14,723 bases of DNA, from the NCBI GenBank assembly GCA_002386465.1, contig DGIT01000087.1, positions 1 through 14,723 of the forward strand, given 5' to 3'. This stretch comes from Burkholderiales bacterium UBA4615 (GTDB lineage Bacteria > Pseudomonadota > Gammaproteobacteria > Burkholderiales > Burkholderiaceae_E). The position numbers were made by a program, and so were the translations under genes. Below are positions 1 to 6,623 of this stretch, one piece after another. Position 1 is the stretch's first letter. Every line of letters begins with the position of its first letter. The notes below the pieces were generated by a model. The model saw only the letters and a program-made list of their open reading frames with translations. It ran no database searches and was not told the origin of the DNA.

Positions 1-1
1 T

Positions 2-30
2 CTCGTCCTGCGCCTTCAGCGCAGGACGAG
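2..30 (-). terminator. Hairpin across the proB stop codon, likely terminator or 3' stabiliser
   Basis: A perfect 12-bp inverted repeat (positions 2-13 with 19-30, loop 14-18) lies at the end of proB. Read on the minus strand, the 5' arm encodes the last four residues (LVLR) and the loop contains the TGA stop. The stem is strong and GC-rich. The base run that would follow it lies outside the window, so a U-tract cannot be confirmed. It is probably an intrinsic terminator or an RNA 3'-end protector for the obgE-proB transcript. Confidence 0.65.
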
Positions 31-1176
31 ATTGTCACGGTGGATGAGTTCGGGTTCCTCAAGGAAGCCCAGGACAGACTCGATTTCGGCAGAGGGGCGG
101 CGGGCGATGCGCCGGGCATCTGCCGCACCGTAATTGGTCAGGCCGCGGGCGATGTCGGTGCCATCCGGTGCGAGGATGGACACAACGTCGCCGCGCTCAA
201 ATTCACCGACCACTTCCATCACACCGATGGGCAGGAGGCTCTTACCGTCTTGTTGCAGAGCACGGGCGGCGCCGGCGTCGAGCTTCAATGCGCCACGGGT
301 TTGCAGATGGTCGGCCAGCCATTGCTTGCGGGCTGCCAGCCGCGGCGTCTGCGCAACAAACTCTGTACCAACGGACTCTCCTCGCCCCAGCCGGATCAGC
401 ACATCGGGTTCGCGCCCCGAGCAAATGACTGTGGATGCCCCGCCATTGGCCGCACGCTTGGCCGCCAGCACCTTAGTGATCATGCCGCCGCGACCGATGG
501 ACGTGCCGGCACCACCCGCCATGCCCTCGAGCTGCGGATCACCGGCTACTACCCGAGACAGAAACTGTGCTGTGGGGTCCTTGCGCGGGTCGGCGGTATA
601 GAGACCTCTCTGATCGGTCAGGATGACGAGTGCATCGGCATCGATCAGATTGGCCACCAGCGCCCCAAGGGTGTCGTTGTCACCGAACTTGATCTCATCG
701 GTCACGACCGTATCGTTCTCATTAATGATCGGCACCACCCCGTGCGCAAGCAAGGTGCGCAAGGTGGAGCGTGCATTGAGGTAGCGGCGCCGATCGGCCA
801 GATCCTCATGGGTGAGCAGCACCTGCGCCGTCTGCAGTCCGTGCTCGCGAAAACAGGTTTCATAGACCTGCGCAAGCCCCATCTGCCCGACCGCCGCCGC
901 AGCTTGCAGCGCATGAATCTCGTGAGGCCGGCTGGCCCAGCCCAAGCGCTTGATACCTTCGGCGATCGCACCCGAAGACACCATCACCACGTCCTTTCCG
1001 GTTTGCCGCAAATGCGCGATTTGCGCACCCCACTGGGAGATGGCGGTCGGGTCGAGTCCGCGTCCTTCGTTGGTGACCAGAGCCGAGCCAACCTTCACCA
1101 CCAGTCGACGGGATGCGCCGACCATGGACGGGAGGGCTTCCTGCGGGGCAGTCACCGATGGTGTCTCAGTTCGCAT
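16..1176 (-). CDS. proB: Glutamate 5-kinase (ProB), AAK kinase domain plus PUA domain
   Basis: Phosphorylates L-glutamate with ATP to glutamyl-5-phosphate, the first step of proline synthesis, in the cytoplasm. The 386 residues are close to the usual length of about 370. The amino-acid-kinase domain shows KVGSALVT (28-35), the SSGAIAEG loop (67-74), INENDTV (151-157), FGDNDTLGALVANL (164-177), LTDQRGLYTADPRKDP (186-201) and the GTSIGRGGMITK segment (224-235). The last 100 or so residues (from about 285) form the RNA-binding-like PUA domain seen in many bacterial ProB. The ATG at 1176 lies 9 bp after the obgE stop, so the two are probably co-transcribed. The family usually begins near residue 18 here (MVGASRRLVVKVG, ATG at 1125, with an upstream AGGAAG 11 nt away), so 1125 is a serious alternative start. 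Proline feedback inhibition is known for the family and is not visible in the DNA. Confidence 0.97.
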   Translation of the reverse strand: MRTETPSVTAPQEALPSMVGASRRLVVKVGSALVTNEGRGLDPTAISQWGAQIAHLRQTGKDVVMVSSGAIAEGIKRLGWASRPHEIHALQAAAAVGQMGLAQVYETCFREHGLQTAQVLLTHEDLADRRRYLNARSTLRTLLAHGVVPIINENDTVVTDEIKFGDNDTLGALVANLIDADALVILTDQRGLYTADPRKDPTAQFLSRVVAGDPQLEGMAGGAGTSIGRGGMITKVLAAKRAANGGASTVICSGREPDVLIRLGRGESVGTEFVAQTPRLAARKQWLADHLQTRGALKLDAGAARALQQDGKSLLPIGVMEVVGEFERGDVVSILAPDGTDIARGLTNYGAADARRIARRPSAEIESVLGFLEEPELIHRDNLVLR

Positions 1177-1185
1177 GGCCTGACA

Positions 1186-2364
1186 TCAGGAGGACGACCG
1201 AACCTGGGGTGCAGCCGGAAGCGGGTCCTGCAGAACAGATGCGTCGCCCCTGCCTTGCTGCGCAACGTCTGTGGGCTCCATTTGAGGCGCCTGCGTGAAA
1301 CGCGGATCTGCCGCCTGCAGCGACGCACCGGCTTCCCGGTGGCGGTCAAGGTGCTCCCAGATGGCACGGCACAGCACATCACAACCTTCACCGGTCAGGG
1401 CTGAAATTTCGAACACCGGACCCACCGGCTTGAGTCGGCGCTTGATCGCGGCGATTGTGGTGGAGCGCTGCGTGCCTTTGCTGCCCGGTGCGCCCTCCAG
1501 CGTATCGAGCTTGTTGAGGACCAGCCAACGCGGCTTTTCATGCAAGGACTCATCGTACTTGCGCAGTTCCTTGACGATGGCGCGCGCCTCGACCACCGGA
1601 TCGCGTTCGGCATCGAAGGGCGATACGTCTACCAGATGCAGCAACAGACGCGTGCGTTGCAAGTGCCGCAGAAACTGATGGCCCAGGCCTGCGCCTTCGG
1701 CGGCACCCTCGATCAGCCCAGGCACATCGGCCACCACAAAGCTTTGCTCGTCACCGATCCGCACGACACCGAGGTTCGGGTGCAAGGTCGTGAAGGGATA
1801 GTCCGCAATGCGCGGGCGTGCATTGGACACTCGCGAAATAAAGGTCGACTTGCCGGCGTTCGGCATGCCGAGCAGACCGACATCGGCCAGCACCTTCAGT
1901 TCCAGCTTGAGATGCCGCGACTCGCCTTCCTGCCCAGGTGTGGACTGGCGCGGCGCGCGGTTGGTACTGGACTTGAAATGCAGATTGCCCAGTCCGCCTT
2001 GTCCACCCTTGGCCAGCAAGGCACGCTGACCGTGTTGCGTGAGGTCGGCGAGGAGGGCTCCGGAATCCTGGTCAAACACCTGCGTGCCCACGGGCATGCG
2101 CAGCACGATGTCTTCGGCCCCTTTGCCATACTGATCGGAGCCGCGCCCACCCTCGCCGTTGCGCGCTTTGTGCAGGCGCGCATAGCGATAGTCGATCAGG
2201 GTATTGATGTTGAGGTCGGCCTCGGCCCACACCGACCCGCCGCGTCCGCCATCGCCGCCGTTGGGGCCGCCCTTGGGTATGTATTTTTCGCGGCGAAACG
2301 CCACGGCACCATTGCCGCCGTTTCCGGCGGTGACTTCGATGCGGGCTTCGTCAACGAACTTCAT
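1186..2364 (-). CDS. obgE: Obg/CgtA GTPase, ribosome 50S assembly factor
   Basis: An essential GTPase of the Obg family that binds the large ribosomal subunit and links ribosome maturation to growth and the stringent response. The N-terminal glycine-rich Obg fold is clear (GNGGNGAVAFRREKYIPKGG, residues 14-33, then further Gly-rich turns to about 125). The G domain carries G1 GMPNAGKST (166-174), the DYPFTTLHPN switch (188-197), G3 DVPG (213-216), G4 NKLD (284-287) and G5 SAL (321-323). The tail of about 45 residues after 345 is acidic/Pro-Gln-rich and variable in the family. At 392 residues it is normal length. It starts 42 bp after the upstream transporter gene and is followed within 9 bp by proB. 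The usual upstream neighbours rplU-rpmA are present, but a terminator and a transporter gene now lie between them and obgE. Confidence 0.98.
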   Translation of the reverse strand: MKFVDEARIEVTAGNGGNGAVAFRREKYIPKGGPNGGDGGRGGSVWAEADLNINTLIDYRYARLHKARNGEGGRGSDQYGKGAEDIVLRMPVGTQVFDQDSGALLADLTQHGQRALLAKGGQGGLGNLHFKSSTNRAPRQSTPGQEGESRHLKLELKVLADVGLLGMPNAGKSTFISRVSNARPRIADYPFTTLHPNLGVVRIGDEQSFVVADVPGLIEGAAEGAGLGHQFLRHLQRTRLLLHLVDVSPFDAERDPVVEARAIVKELRKYDESLHEKPRWLVLNKLDTLEGAPGSKGTQRSTTIAAIKRRLKPVGPVFEISALTGEGCDVLCRAIWEHLDRHREAGASLQAADPRFTQAPQMEPTDVAQQGRGDASVLQDPLPAAPQVRSSS

Positions 2365-2406
2365 GGCAGTTTCTTAAAAGTCGACCCGCGCGGGGCCACA
2401 ACAGCG

Positions 2407-2976
2407 TCAGAACAATTGGCCAACATTCAGCAGCGCCATCACGCCCAGCAATGCGAAAAGAGCCGCTGCAACCCGATGGACCAGCGCAATGGGCACGACC
2501 CGCGTGATGCGCTCACCCAGCAGCACCGCAGGCACGTTCGCAATCATCATGCCCAGGGTGGTGCCAGCCACTACCTGGAAAAACGCATCGTAGCGCGCGG
2601 CCAGGGCCACCGTCGCGATCTGGGTCTTGTCGCCCATCTCGGCCAGAAAAAAAGCGATCAGGGTGGTGCCAAATACCCCGAACCGTGCAGACCCGGTGCC
2701 GGTGTCGTCCAGTTTGTCCGGCATGAGCATCCAGGCCGCCATGGCGATAAACGATGCACCCAGAATCCAGCGCATCAGGTCGGGCCCTAATGTCTGCTGC
2801 ACCCAGGTTCCAACTGCGCCGGCAAACGCATGATTGAACAGCGTGGCCACCAGAATGCCCAGAATGATCGGCACGGGGCGGCGGAATTTTGCGGCAAGCA
2901 GCAAGGAGAGCAACTGCGTCTTGTCACCCATCTCAGCCAGCGCGACGATGCCGGTCGACAGCAGGAATGCTTCCAT
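2407..2976 (-). CDS. GDT1/TMEM165 (UPF0016) family cation transporter, probable Mn2+/Ca2+ exporter
   Basis: An integral inner-membrane protein of 189 residues with about six hydrophobic segments. The two-fold family signature is present twice: EMGDKTQ at residues 15-21 and again at 113-119. Each copy sits in a hydrophobic helix and together they form the cation pathway in this family. Known members exchange Ca2+ or Mn2+ for protons, and Vibrio MneA exports manganese; the ion used here is inferred, with Mn2+ favoured for bacteria. The ATG at 2976 is preceded by AAGGGA about 8 nt upstream, a usable ribosome site. The gene lies just beyond the rpmA terminator and 42 bp before obgE, so it probably has its own promoter in 2977-3040 and may carry obgE-proB transcription. 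I looked for a yybP-ykoY manganese riboswitch upstream and did not see one. Confidence 0.93.
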   Translation of the reverse strand: MEAFLLSTGIVALAEMGDKTQLLSLLLAAKFRRPVPIILGILVATLFNHAFAGAVGTWVQQTLGPDLMRWILGASFIAMAAWMLMPDKLDDTGTGSARFGVFGTTLIAFFLAEMGDKTQIATVALAARYDAFFQVVAGTTLGMMIANVPAVLLGERITRVVPIALVHRVAAALFALLGVMALLNVGQLF

Positions 2977-3040
2977 TCGGTTTTCCCTTCGGACTTCCGG
3001 TCTGTGCGCTTCCCGTTACCGGACGACCTCACCGAACCCG

Positions 3041-3071
3041 ACAAAACAAAAGGCCCCGCACGAGGGGCCTT
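3041..3071 (-). terminator. Rho-independent terminator of the rplU-rpmA operon
   Basis: An 8-bp perfect stem (AAGGCCCC at 3050-3057 with GGGGCCTT at 3064-3071) closes a 6-nt loop. On the minus strand it is followed by the T-rich run TTTGTTTTGT. It lies 75 bp past the rpmA stop and upstream of the transporter gene, so it should end most rplU-rpmA transcripts there. Confidence 0.88.
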
Positions 3072-3145
3072 CTGTGGCAGCCCGCAAAATGGTCGGGCAG
3101 CTCAAGCCGGTCGGAACGTGCTCCGCCAGCGGATACGGGCGGACC

Positions 3146-3406
3146 TTACTGGACCGGGTCGACGTAGACCGTGTGGCGACGCAGCGGACCCTTGACGGCG
3201 AAACGCACTTTGCCGTCGGTCAGCGCAAACAAGGTGTGATCCTTGCCCATGCCGACATTGGACCCGGCATGAAAGCGCGTGCCGCGCTGGCGCACGATGA
3301 TGGCGCCTGCGGAGATGGATTCGCTGCCAAAGGCTTTGACGCCCAGGCGTTTTGATTCGGAATCGCGGCCGTTTCGGGTCGAGCCGCCGCCCTTTTTCTG
3401 TGCCAT
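3146..3406 (-). CDS. rpmA: 50S ribosomal protein L27
   Basis: A ribosomal protein of the large subunit whose N-terminal tail reaches toward the peptidyl-transferase centre. The 86 residues match the family length. The sequence begins MAQKKGGGSTRNGRDS, continues with KRLGVKAFG and the RQRGTRFHAG segment (residues 40-49), and ends near VYVDPVQ. There is no cleavable N-terminal extension of the kind seen in Firmicutes. It lies 47 bp downstream of rplU in the usual pair and before a strong terminator. The ribosome site is weak (GAGAGCG about 7 nt upstream), consistent with translation following rplU. Basic composition and context make the call secure. Confidence 0.98.
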   Translation of the reverse strand: MAQKKGGGSTRNGRDSESKRLGVKAFGSESISAGAIIVRQRGTRFHAGSNVGMGKDHTLFALTDGKVRFAVKGPLRRHTVYVDPVQ

Positions 3407-3453
3407 ATCAGTGCGCTCTCAAGTGCATTCGGGGATAGGTACGCGCGGACCGG

Positions 3454-3804
3454 TCAGGCCTGAGTAGGCAGATCGGCGCTGGCGCTGCCCAGATCGGACG
3501 CGATGCGGCCGATGAACAGTTCCGTGTAGTTCTGGCGATGGCCCTGGCGCTTCTGATAATGCTTGCGTCGACGCATCTTGAAGATACGGACCTTGTCGCC
3601 CCGGCCATGCGACAGAACGGTTGCCGACACGGTGGCACCTGCCACGAGCGGTGCGCCCACAGCGAGTTGCTCGCCGCTGCCCACTGCCAGGACCTGATCG
3701 ATCACAACCTGTGCGCCGACTTCGGCCGCGAGTTGTTCGACCTTCAATTTTTCGCCGGCAGACACCTTGTACTGCTTGCCGCCGGTTTTGATGACCGCGT
3801 ACAT
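3454..3804 (-). CDS. rplU: 50S ribosomal protein L21
   Basis: An early-assembling large-subunit protein that binds 23S rRNA. It starts MYAVIKTGGKQYKV, the canonical L21 N-terminus. The reading frame stays open to 3843, but the 13 extra residues do not match the family, and an AGAGGA ribosome site sits 5 nt before the ATG at 3804, which fixes the start. The product is 116 residues. The body ends with the basic FKMRRRKHYQKRQGHRQ segment (about 76-92), typical of L21. A tail of about 13 residues (ending SADLPTQA) makes it slightly longer than the usual 103. It is the first gene of the rplU-rpmA operon, divergent from ispB. Confidence 0.98.
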   Translation of the reverse strand: MYAVIKTGGKQYKVSAGEKLKVEQLAAEVGAQVVIDQVLAVGSGEQLAVGAPLVAGATVSATVLSHGRGDKVRIFKMRRRKHYQKRQGHRQNYTELFIGRIASDLGSASADLPTQA

Positions 3805-3930
3805 GAGAATCCTCTGCATGATTTCCGGGCCAGGCGCTGCCACGGCGGCAGCGTCATCAGAAACCCGGATCGACTGATTCGGTAGCCGCCACAGTAGCCA
3901 TGCCAGACGGTGGGCTTTTGAATCAGAGAA
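3805..3930 (-). promoter_or_regulatory. Structured 5' leader of rplU
   Basis: About 125 nt of untranslated RNA is expected between the rplU promoter and its start codon. It can fold. One hairpin is a perfect 7-bp stem (3835-3841 with 3847-3853, 5-nt loop). A second, long-range helix pairs 3874-3880 with 3920-3926 (CTGATTC with GAATCAG) and encloses a further AGCC/GGCT pairing. Ribosomal-protein leaders often carry autoregulatory structures, so this may be one. That role is inference, and no named L21 leader motif was recognised. Confidence 0.4.
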
Positions 3931-3936
3931 CCGTAG

Positions 3937-3965
3937 ATTCTATGATCAGCACGCCGGCTGGTCAA
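3937..3965 (-). promoter_or_regulatory. Sigma70-type promoter for rplU-rpmA
   Basis: On the minus strand TTGACC (3960-3965) is followed after exactly 17 bp by TAGAAT (3937-3942). Both hexamers are close to consensus. It points toward rplU and would give a leader of about 125 nt. This is the best promoter match in the window. Confidence 0.75.
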
Positions 3966-4006
3966 GTCGTGTGGCCTTGCCGACCGGGCGTGCGGGCTGG
4001 CGCAGC

Positions 4007-4012
4007 TATAAT
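4007..4012 (+). promoter_or_regulatory. Candidate -10 box for ispB
   Basis: A perfect TATAAT lies 145 bp before the ispB start, divergent from the rplU promoter. No good -35 is found at 16-18 bp; TTGCCG at 3977-3982 is 24 bp away. It may work with an activator or with a poor -35. Only the -10 is well supported. Confidence 0.5.
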
Positions 4013-4156
4013 CCGGGTTGTCGTACTCATCGGAATGCGGGACGGGTCTTGCCCCATCGATTCCGGTGCGCGGCCACGACACCGGCTTCAAACGTTGCGT
4101 TTTCCCGCCTGCCCATCGCGGGCCCATCCACCTGACTGCGCCAAGGCGATCGCATC

Positions 4157-5143
4157 GTGCGACCACCCGCCCTGCCCTCCGCCACCACCGCCGATCTGGC
4201 CACGCTCGATCGGTTGATCCGCGCTCGCCTGGCGTCCGATGTGGCGCTGGTCAGTACGGTCAGTGATTACATCATCGGCTCGGGCGGCAAGCGTTTGCGA
4301 CCCACCTTATTGATGCTGGTGGCGCGCGCGCTCGGATGGGGTGATCGGTCCGATCGCGACTCAGACCACCACGTTCTGCTCGCGGCTGTTGTGGAGTTCA
4401 TTCACACCGCCACGCTGCTGCATGACGATGTCGTCGATGAATCGGCCCTGCGACGCGGGCGTCAGACCGCCAACGCGGCGTTTGGAAACGCCGCATCGGT
4501 GCTGGTGGGCGACTTTCTTTACTCGCGCGCCTTTCAGATGATGGTCGAGCCTGGCCGCATGCGGGTCATGCAGGTCCTCAGTGACGCCACCAATGTGATC
4601 GCTGAAGGTGAAGTGCTGCAGTTGATGAACTGCAACGACCCCGATGTGGATGAAGCCCGCTACCTGCAGGTGATCCGTTACAAAACGGCCCGCCTGTTCG
4701 AGGCGTCGGCGCGCCTGGGCGCCATCCTCAACGACGCAGATCCCGAGACCGAGGAAGCTGCGGCGGAATACGGCCGACGCGTGGGCACCGCTTTTCAGCT
4801 GATCGACGATGCCCTGGACTATGCAGGCGTCACCGAGGACATCGGCAAGAACGTTGGCGATGATCTGCGCGAAGGCAAACCCACCTTGCCACTGATCCAT
4901 GTACTGAACCATGGCACCCCGGAGCAACGTGCCCTGGTGCGCACGGCGATCGAGCAGGGCGCGACAGAACATTTCGACACGATCATGGCGGCGGTGGTCT
5001 CAACAGGCGCCATCGATTACGCCCGTGCCCGTGCTGCGGAGGAAGCCTCTGCGGGTCGCGCGGCACTGCAGCGGTTTCCTGATTCGGCCTATCGTCAGGC
5101 TCTCATCGACCTTGCCAATCTCTCGGTTGCACGCGACCGCTAG
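4157..5143 (+). CDS. ispB: Trans-polyprenyl diphosphate synthase (octaprenyl diphosphate synthase)
   Basis: Condenses isopentenyl diphosphate units onto farnesyl diphosphate to make the long all-trans side chain of ubiquinone, in the cytoplasm. The 328 residues match the family. GSGGKRLRPT (41-50) is the substrate-binding segment. The first Asp-rich motif is DDVVD (90-94) in LLHDDVVDESALRRG, and the second is DDALD (217-221) in FQLIDDALDY. GKPTLPLIH (240-248) is also typical. The start is a GTG at 4157 with a weak AAGG about 10 nt upstream; no in-frame ATG fits better. ispB facing away from rplU-rpmA is the standard arrangement in beta- and gammaproteobacteria. Chain length cannot be read with certainty; octaprenyl is assumed from the lineage. 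Confidence 0.95.
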   Translation: MRPPALPSATTADLATLDRLIRARLASDVALVSTVSDYIIGSGGKRLRPTLLMLVARALGWGDRSDRDSDHHVLLAAVVEFIHTATLLHDDVVDESALRRGRQTANAAFGNAASVLVGDFLYSRAFQMMVEPGRMRVMQVLSDATNVIAEGEVLQLMNCNDPDVDEARYLQVIRYKTARLFEASARLGAILNDADPETEEAAAEYGRRVGTAFQLIDDALDYAGVTEDIGKNVGDDLREGKPTLPLIHVLNHGTPEQRALVRTAIEQGATEHFDTIMAAVVSTGAIDYARARAAEEASAGRAALQRFPDSAYRQALIDLANLSVARDR

Positions 5144-5155
5144 GTCCGGCCCCAT

Positions 5156-5174
5156 GGCAGTGGCAATCACTGCC
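5156..5174 (+). terminator. Hairpin after ispB, weak terminator candidate
   Basis: A perfect 7-bp stem (GGCAGTG with CACTGCC, 5-nt loop) lies 12 bp after the ispB stop. No T-run follows, so it may be an RNA-end structure rather than an intrinsic terminator. Confidence 0.3.
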
Positions 5175-5230
5175 CTGCGGCGCCCTGCCTCCCCGATCCT
5201 GCCGCTTCACTTAGGTTTGACTGCCTCTGC

Positions 5231-5236
5231 TACACT
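5231..5236 (+). promoter_or_regulatory. Candidate -10 box for tRNA-Pro
   Basis: TACACT lies about 48 bp before the tRNA. A possible -35, TTCACT at 5206-5211, is 19 bp upstream. A better-looking TTGACT at 5217-5222 is only 8 bp away, too close to pair with it. A promoter is expected here, but the exact elements are uncertain. Confidence 0.4.
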
Positions 5237-5283
5237 AGACGACTTTACGGCGCGCGCTGGAACTGCTTCGCGCACGTGAATTT

Positions 5284-5362
<79 letters not shown>

Positions 5363-5374
5363 AAGGTCACACGA

Positions 5375-5415
5375 CAAGCCCGCCGGTTCTTCAGGAACGG
5401 TGGGCTTGATTATTT
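5375..5415 (+). terminator. Rho-independent terminator after tRNA-Pro
   Basis: A long stem of about 15 bp, beginning CAAGCCC and ending GGGCTTG, has a TTCA loop, one mismatch and two G-T pairs. It is followed by the T-rich run ATTATTT. It begins 15 nt after the tRNA CCA. Confidence 0.85.
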
Positions 5416-5554
5416 CCAGGGGTGACCAGAAAAAGGCACGCATGGTTGCGCGTGGCGCTGCCCCCGATTGCATAACATCCGGAAGGCGTTGCAACAAAAG
5501 CGTGCGCGGATGAAACCTTCTGTCACACTGGACCTGAAGAGCATGGCTGTGCTC

Positions 5555-5989
5555 GAAGCTTCTTTCGTGCTCGGTGTGGCCGAAGTCCTGAGCGAACTCG
5601 AATTCGAGCGCGGCCTGCCGCAGGGCCACACGCGCATCGTGGCCATGGTTGAAGACGCGTAGGGCCTGTCGGCCATCAATGAGATCGCCATGGCCCATCC
5701 GCGCATGGTCGGCTTGATTATCGGTGCCGCAGATGTGGCGGTATCGATGCGCATGGCGGTGCATGAAGACGGTCTGACCCTGCCCAACCTGATGGCGGTC
5801 ATGAATGAGGCGTTTGCCCCCACCGACGCCGAGCTGGCCCATGCCACCGCGGTGGTGGCTGCGTTTGATGCGCAGGTGGGGTCAGAGCGTGCCGCCTTCA
5901 GTTTGAAAGGGCGCATGGTGGATCTGCCTGTGGTCGAGCAATGCCGTCAGGTGCTGCAGCGCGCAGCAGTCATCAAAGCGCGAGCGTGA
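5555..5989 (+). pseudogene. Broken CitE-like (HpcH/HpaI superfamily) CoA-ester lyase copy
   Basis: A decayed, opposite-strand relative of the intact lyase gene at 7225-8142. It lacks the first 105 or so residues, including the DLEDSV metal motif. Residues matching 106-178 of the intact protein are almost unchanged, but an in-frame TAG at 5660-5662 replaces a Gln codon, and GAED has become GAAD. About 51 codons equivalent to residues 187-237, including the HPSQ motif, are then missing, joining PNLMAV directly to MNEAF. The final 62 residues run to TGA at 5987-5989 but are only about three-quarters identical to the intact protein. The leading 70 bp (from about 5490) have no match in the window. 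Missing catalytic parts and the stop make function very unlikely. Confidence 0.9.
5566..5775 (+). repeat. Inverted repeat, arm A (inside the CitE pseudogene)
   Basis: Aligned by eye and without gaps to the reverse complement of 7610-7819, this block of about 210 bp shows 6 mismatches. One stretch of more than 80 bases is identical. Identity falls away sharply just past 5773, where the two copies encode different residues. Confidence 0.88.
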
Positions 5990-6143
5990 CAATGTGCTCC
6001 TAGAGCCGCTGCATCCATGCATGCGCCATGATTTCGTCCACTCTTCAGGATGCCGTGTCGATCGAGAATCCATCCATCGAATCAAAAACTGAACGGTGTG
6101 GGCGCCCTGATGCACGCACTGCTCTCTCAGACGAGGTGGTGCA
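5990..6143. other. Non-coding stretch after the pseudogene
   Basis: These 154 bp between the pseudogene stop and the next small reading frame hold no frame with coding character, no clear promoter and no terminator. The short direct repeats around CATCCATGCATG and ATCCATCCATCG are probably chance. Only the ribosome-site-like GAGGTGG at the right edge stands out. Confidence 0.4.
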
Positions 6144-6347
6144 ATGGGACATTCCGAATCGTTCGAGCAGACGCGCCGTGAATCCGAGCTGCGCAAAACT
6201 GCTGGGGTTTCCGCGCAAGCTCACGCAGACGCGCTAGAGATGGAAATCCAGATGGCCGCGAGCGCCGCCCGCGTGTGTGCCGGTCTGCTGGCCTACCGTC
6301 CCTACCAGGCATTGAACCAGCGTCTCAAGGGCGGCCAGGCCGCGTAA
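6144..6347 (+). CDS. Small hypothetical protein, 67 residues
   Basis: I do not recognise this protein. It begins with ATG five bases after a strong ribosome site (GAGGTGG) and ends in TAA. The first half is polar and charged (MGHSESFEQTRRESELRK). The second half is Ala- and Leu-rich and could form an amphipathic helix (around AASAARVCAGLL), followed by a basic tail (LNQRLKGGQAA). Third codon positions are GC-rich in the second half, as in the neighbouring real genes. There is no signal peptide and no Cys-rich motif. It could also be the remnant of a longer gene, since it lies between two broken genes. Confidence 0.45.
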   Translation: MGHSESFEQTRRESELRKTAGVSAQAHADALEMEIQMAASAARVCAGLLAYRPYQALNQRLKGGQAA

Positions 6348-6365
6348 TCATCGGTTGCGCTTAGA

Positions 6366-6612
6366 GTGCTACGCTCGGAGCGTCCCCATTGCCCGGGGCG
6401 GGCACGTGTCCATTTCCAGGGGCCGGCGTCGTATTTCCCGTCGATCGAAAAAAAAGTACGGCCAGCCCATCGAGTATTGGCTGGGACTGGTCGCCAAGCT
6501 CGACAACATGAAGCACATGGAACGCGTCGCCTGGCTGAAGACCGAGCACGGAATGGGGCACGGACATGCCAACGCGATCGTTGCCGTGGCGCTGGCAAAA
6601 CCAGCCGCTTGA
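6366..6612 (+). pseudogene. DUF4287-family protein gene, split by a frameshift in an A8 run
   Basis: The C-terminal two thirds read KKYGQPIEYWLGLV, then KHMERVAWLKTEHGMGHGHA, ending AVALAKPAA at 6612. This is the DUF4287 pattern, a small conserved family of unknown function. Its expected N-terminal part, QGPASYFPSIEKK, is present immediately upstream but in another frame (GTG at 6366 possible). The frames meet at a run of eight A (6448-6455). With seven A the reading would be EKKYGQPIEYW without interruption. Either the gene is broken by one inserted base, or the run permits slippage, or the base is a sequencing error. No good ribosome site was seen, so the true start is unclear. Confidence 0.7.
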
Positions 6613-6623
6613 TGCTTGATTGG

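Noticed and set aside
40..1404. Plus-strand frame of 454 codons
   Set aside because: It is antisense to proB and the end of obgE, both secure, and its translation has no recognisable domain.
2385..2394. CCCGCGCGGG palindrome followed on the minus strand by TTTT, between the transporter gene and obgE
   Set aside because: The stem is too short with almost no loop, and the T-run is 5 nt away, so it is a poor terminator.
1540..2790. Plus-strand frame of 416 codons
   Set aside because: It is antisense to obgE and the transporter gene; long antisense frames are expected at this GC content.
2977..3145. Possible yybP-ykoY manganese riboswitch before the transporter
   Set aside because: I could not find the conserved loops; the only clear structure is the rpmA terminator.
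3805..3843. Upstream extension of L21 by 13 residues
   Set aside because: The extra residues do not fit L21, and the good ribosome site lies directly before the inner ATG at 3804.
5217..5236. TTGACT plus TACACT as a complete tRNA-Pro promoter
   Set aside because: The spacing is only 8 bp, far below the 16-18 bp needed; only the -10 was kept as a candidate.
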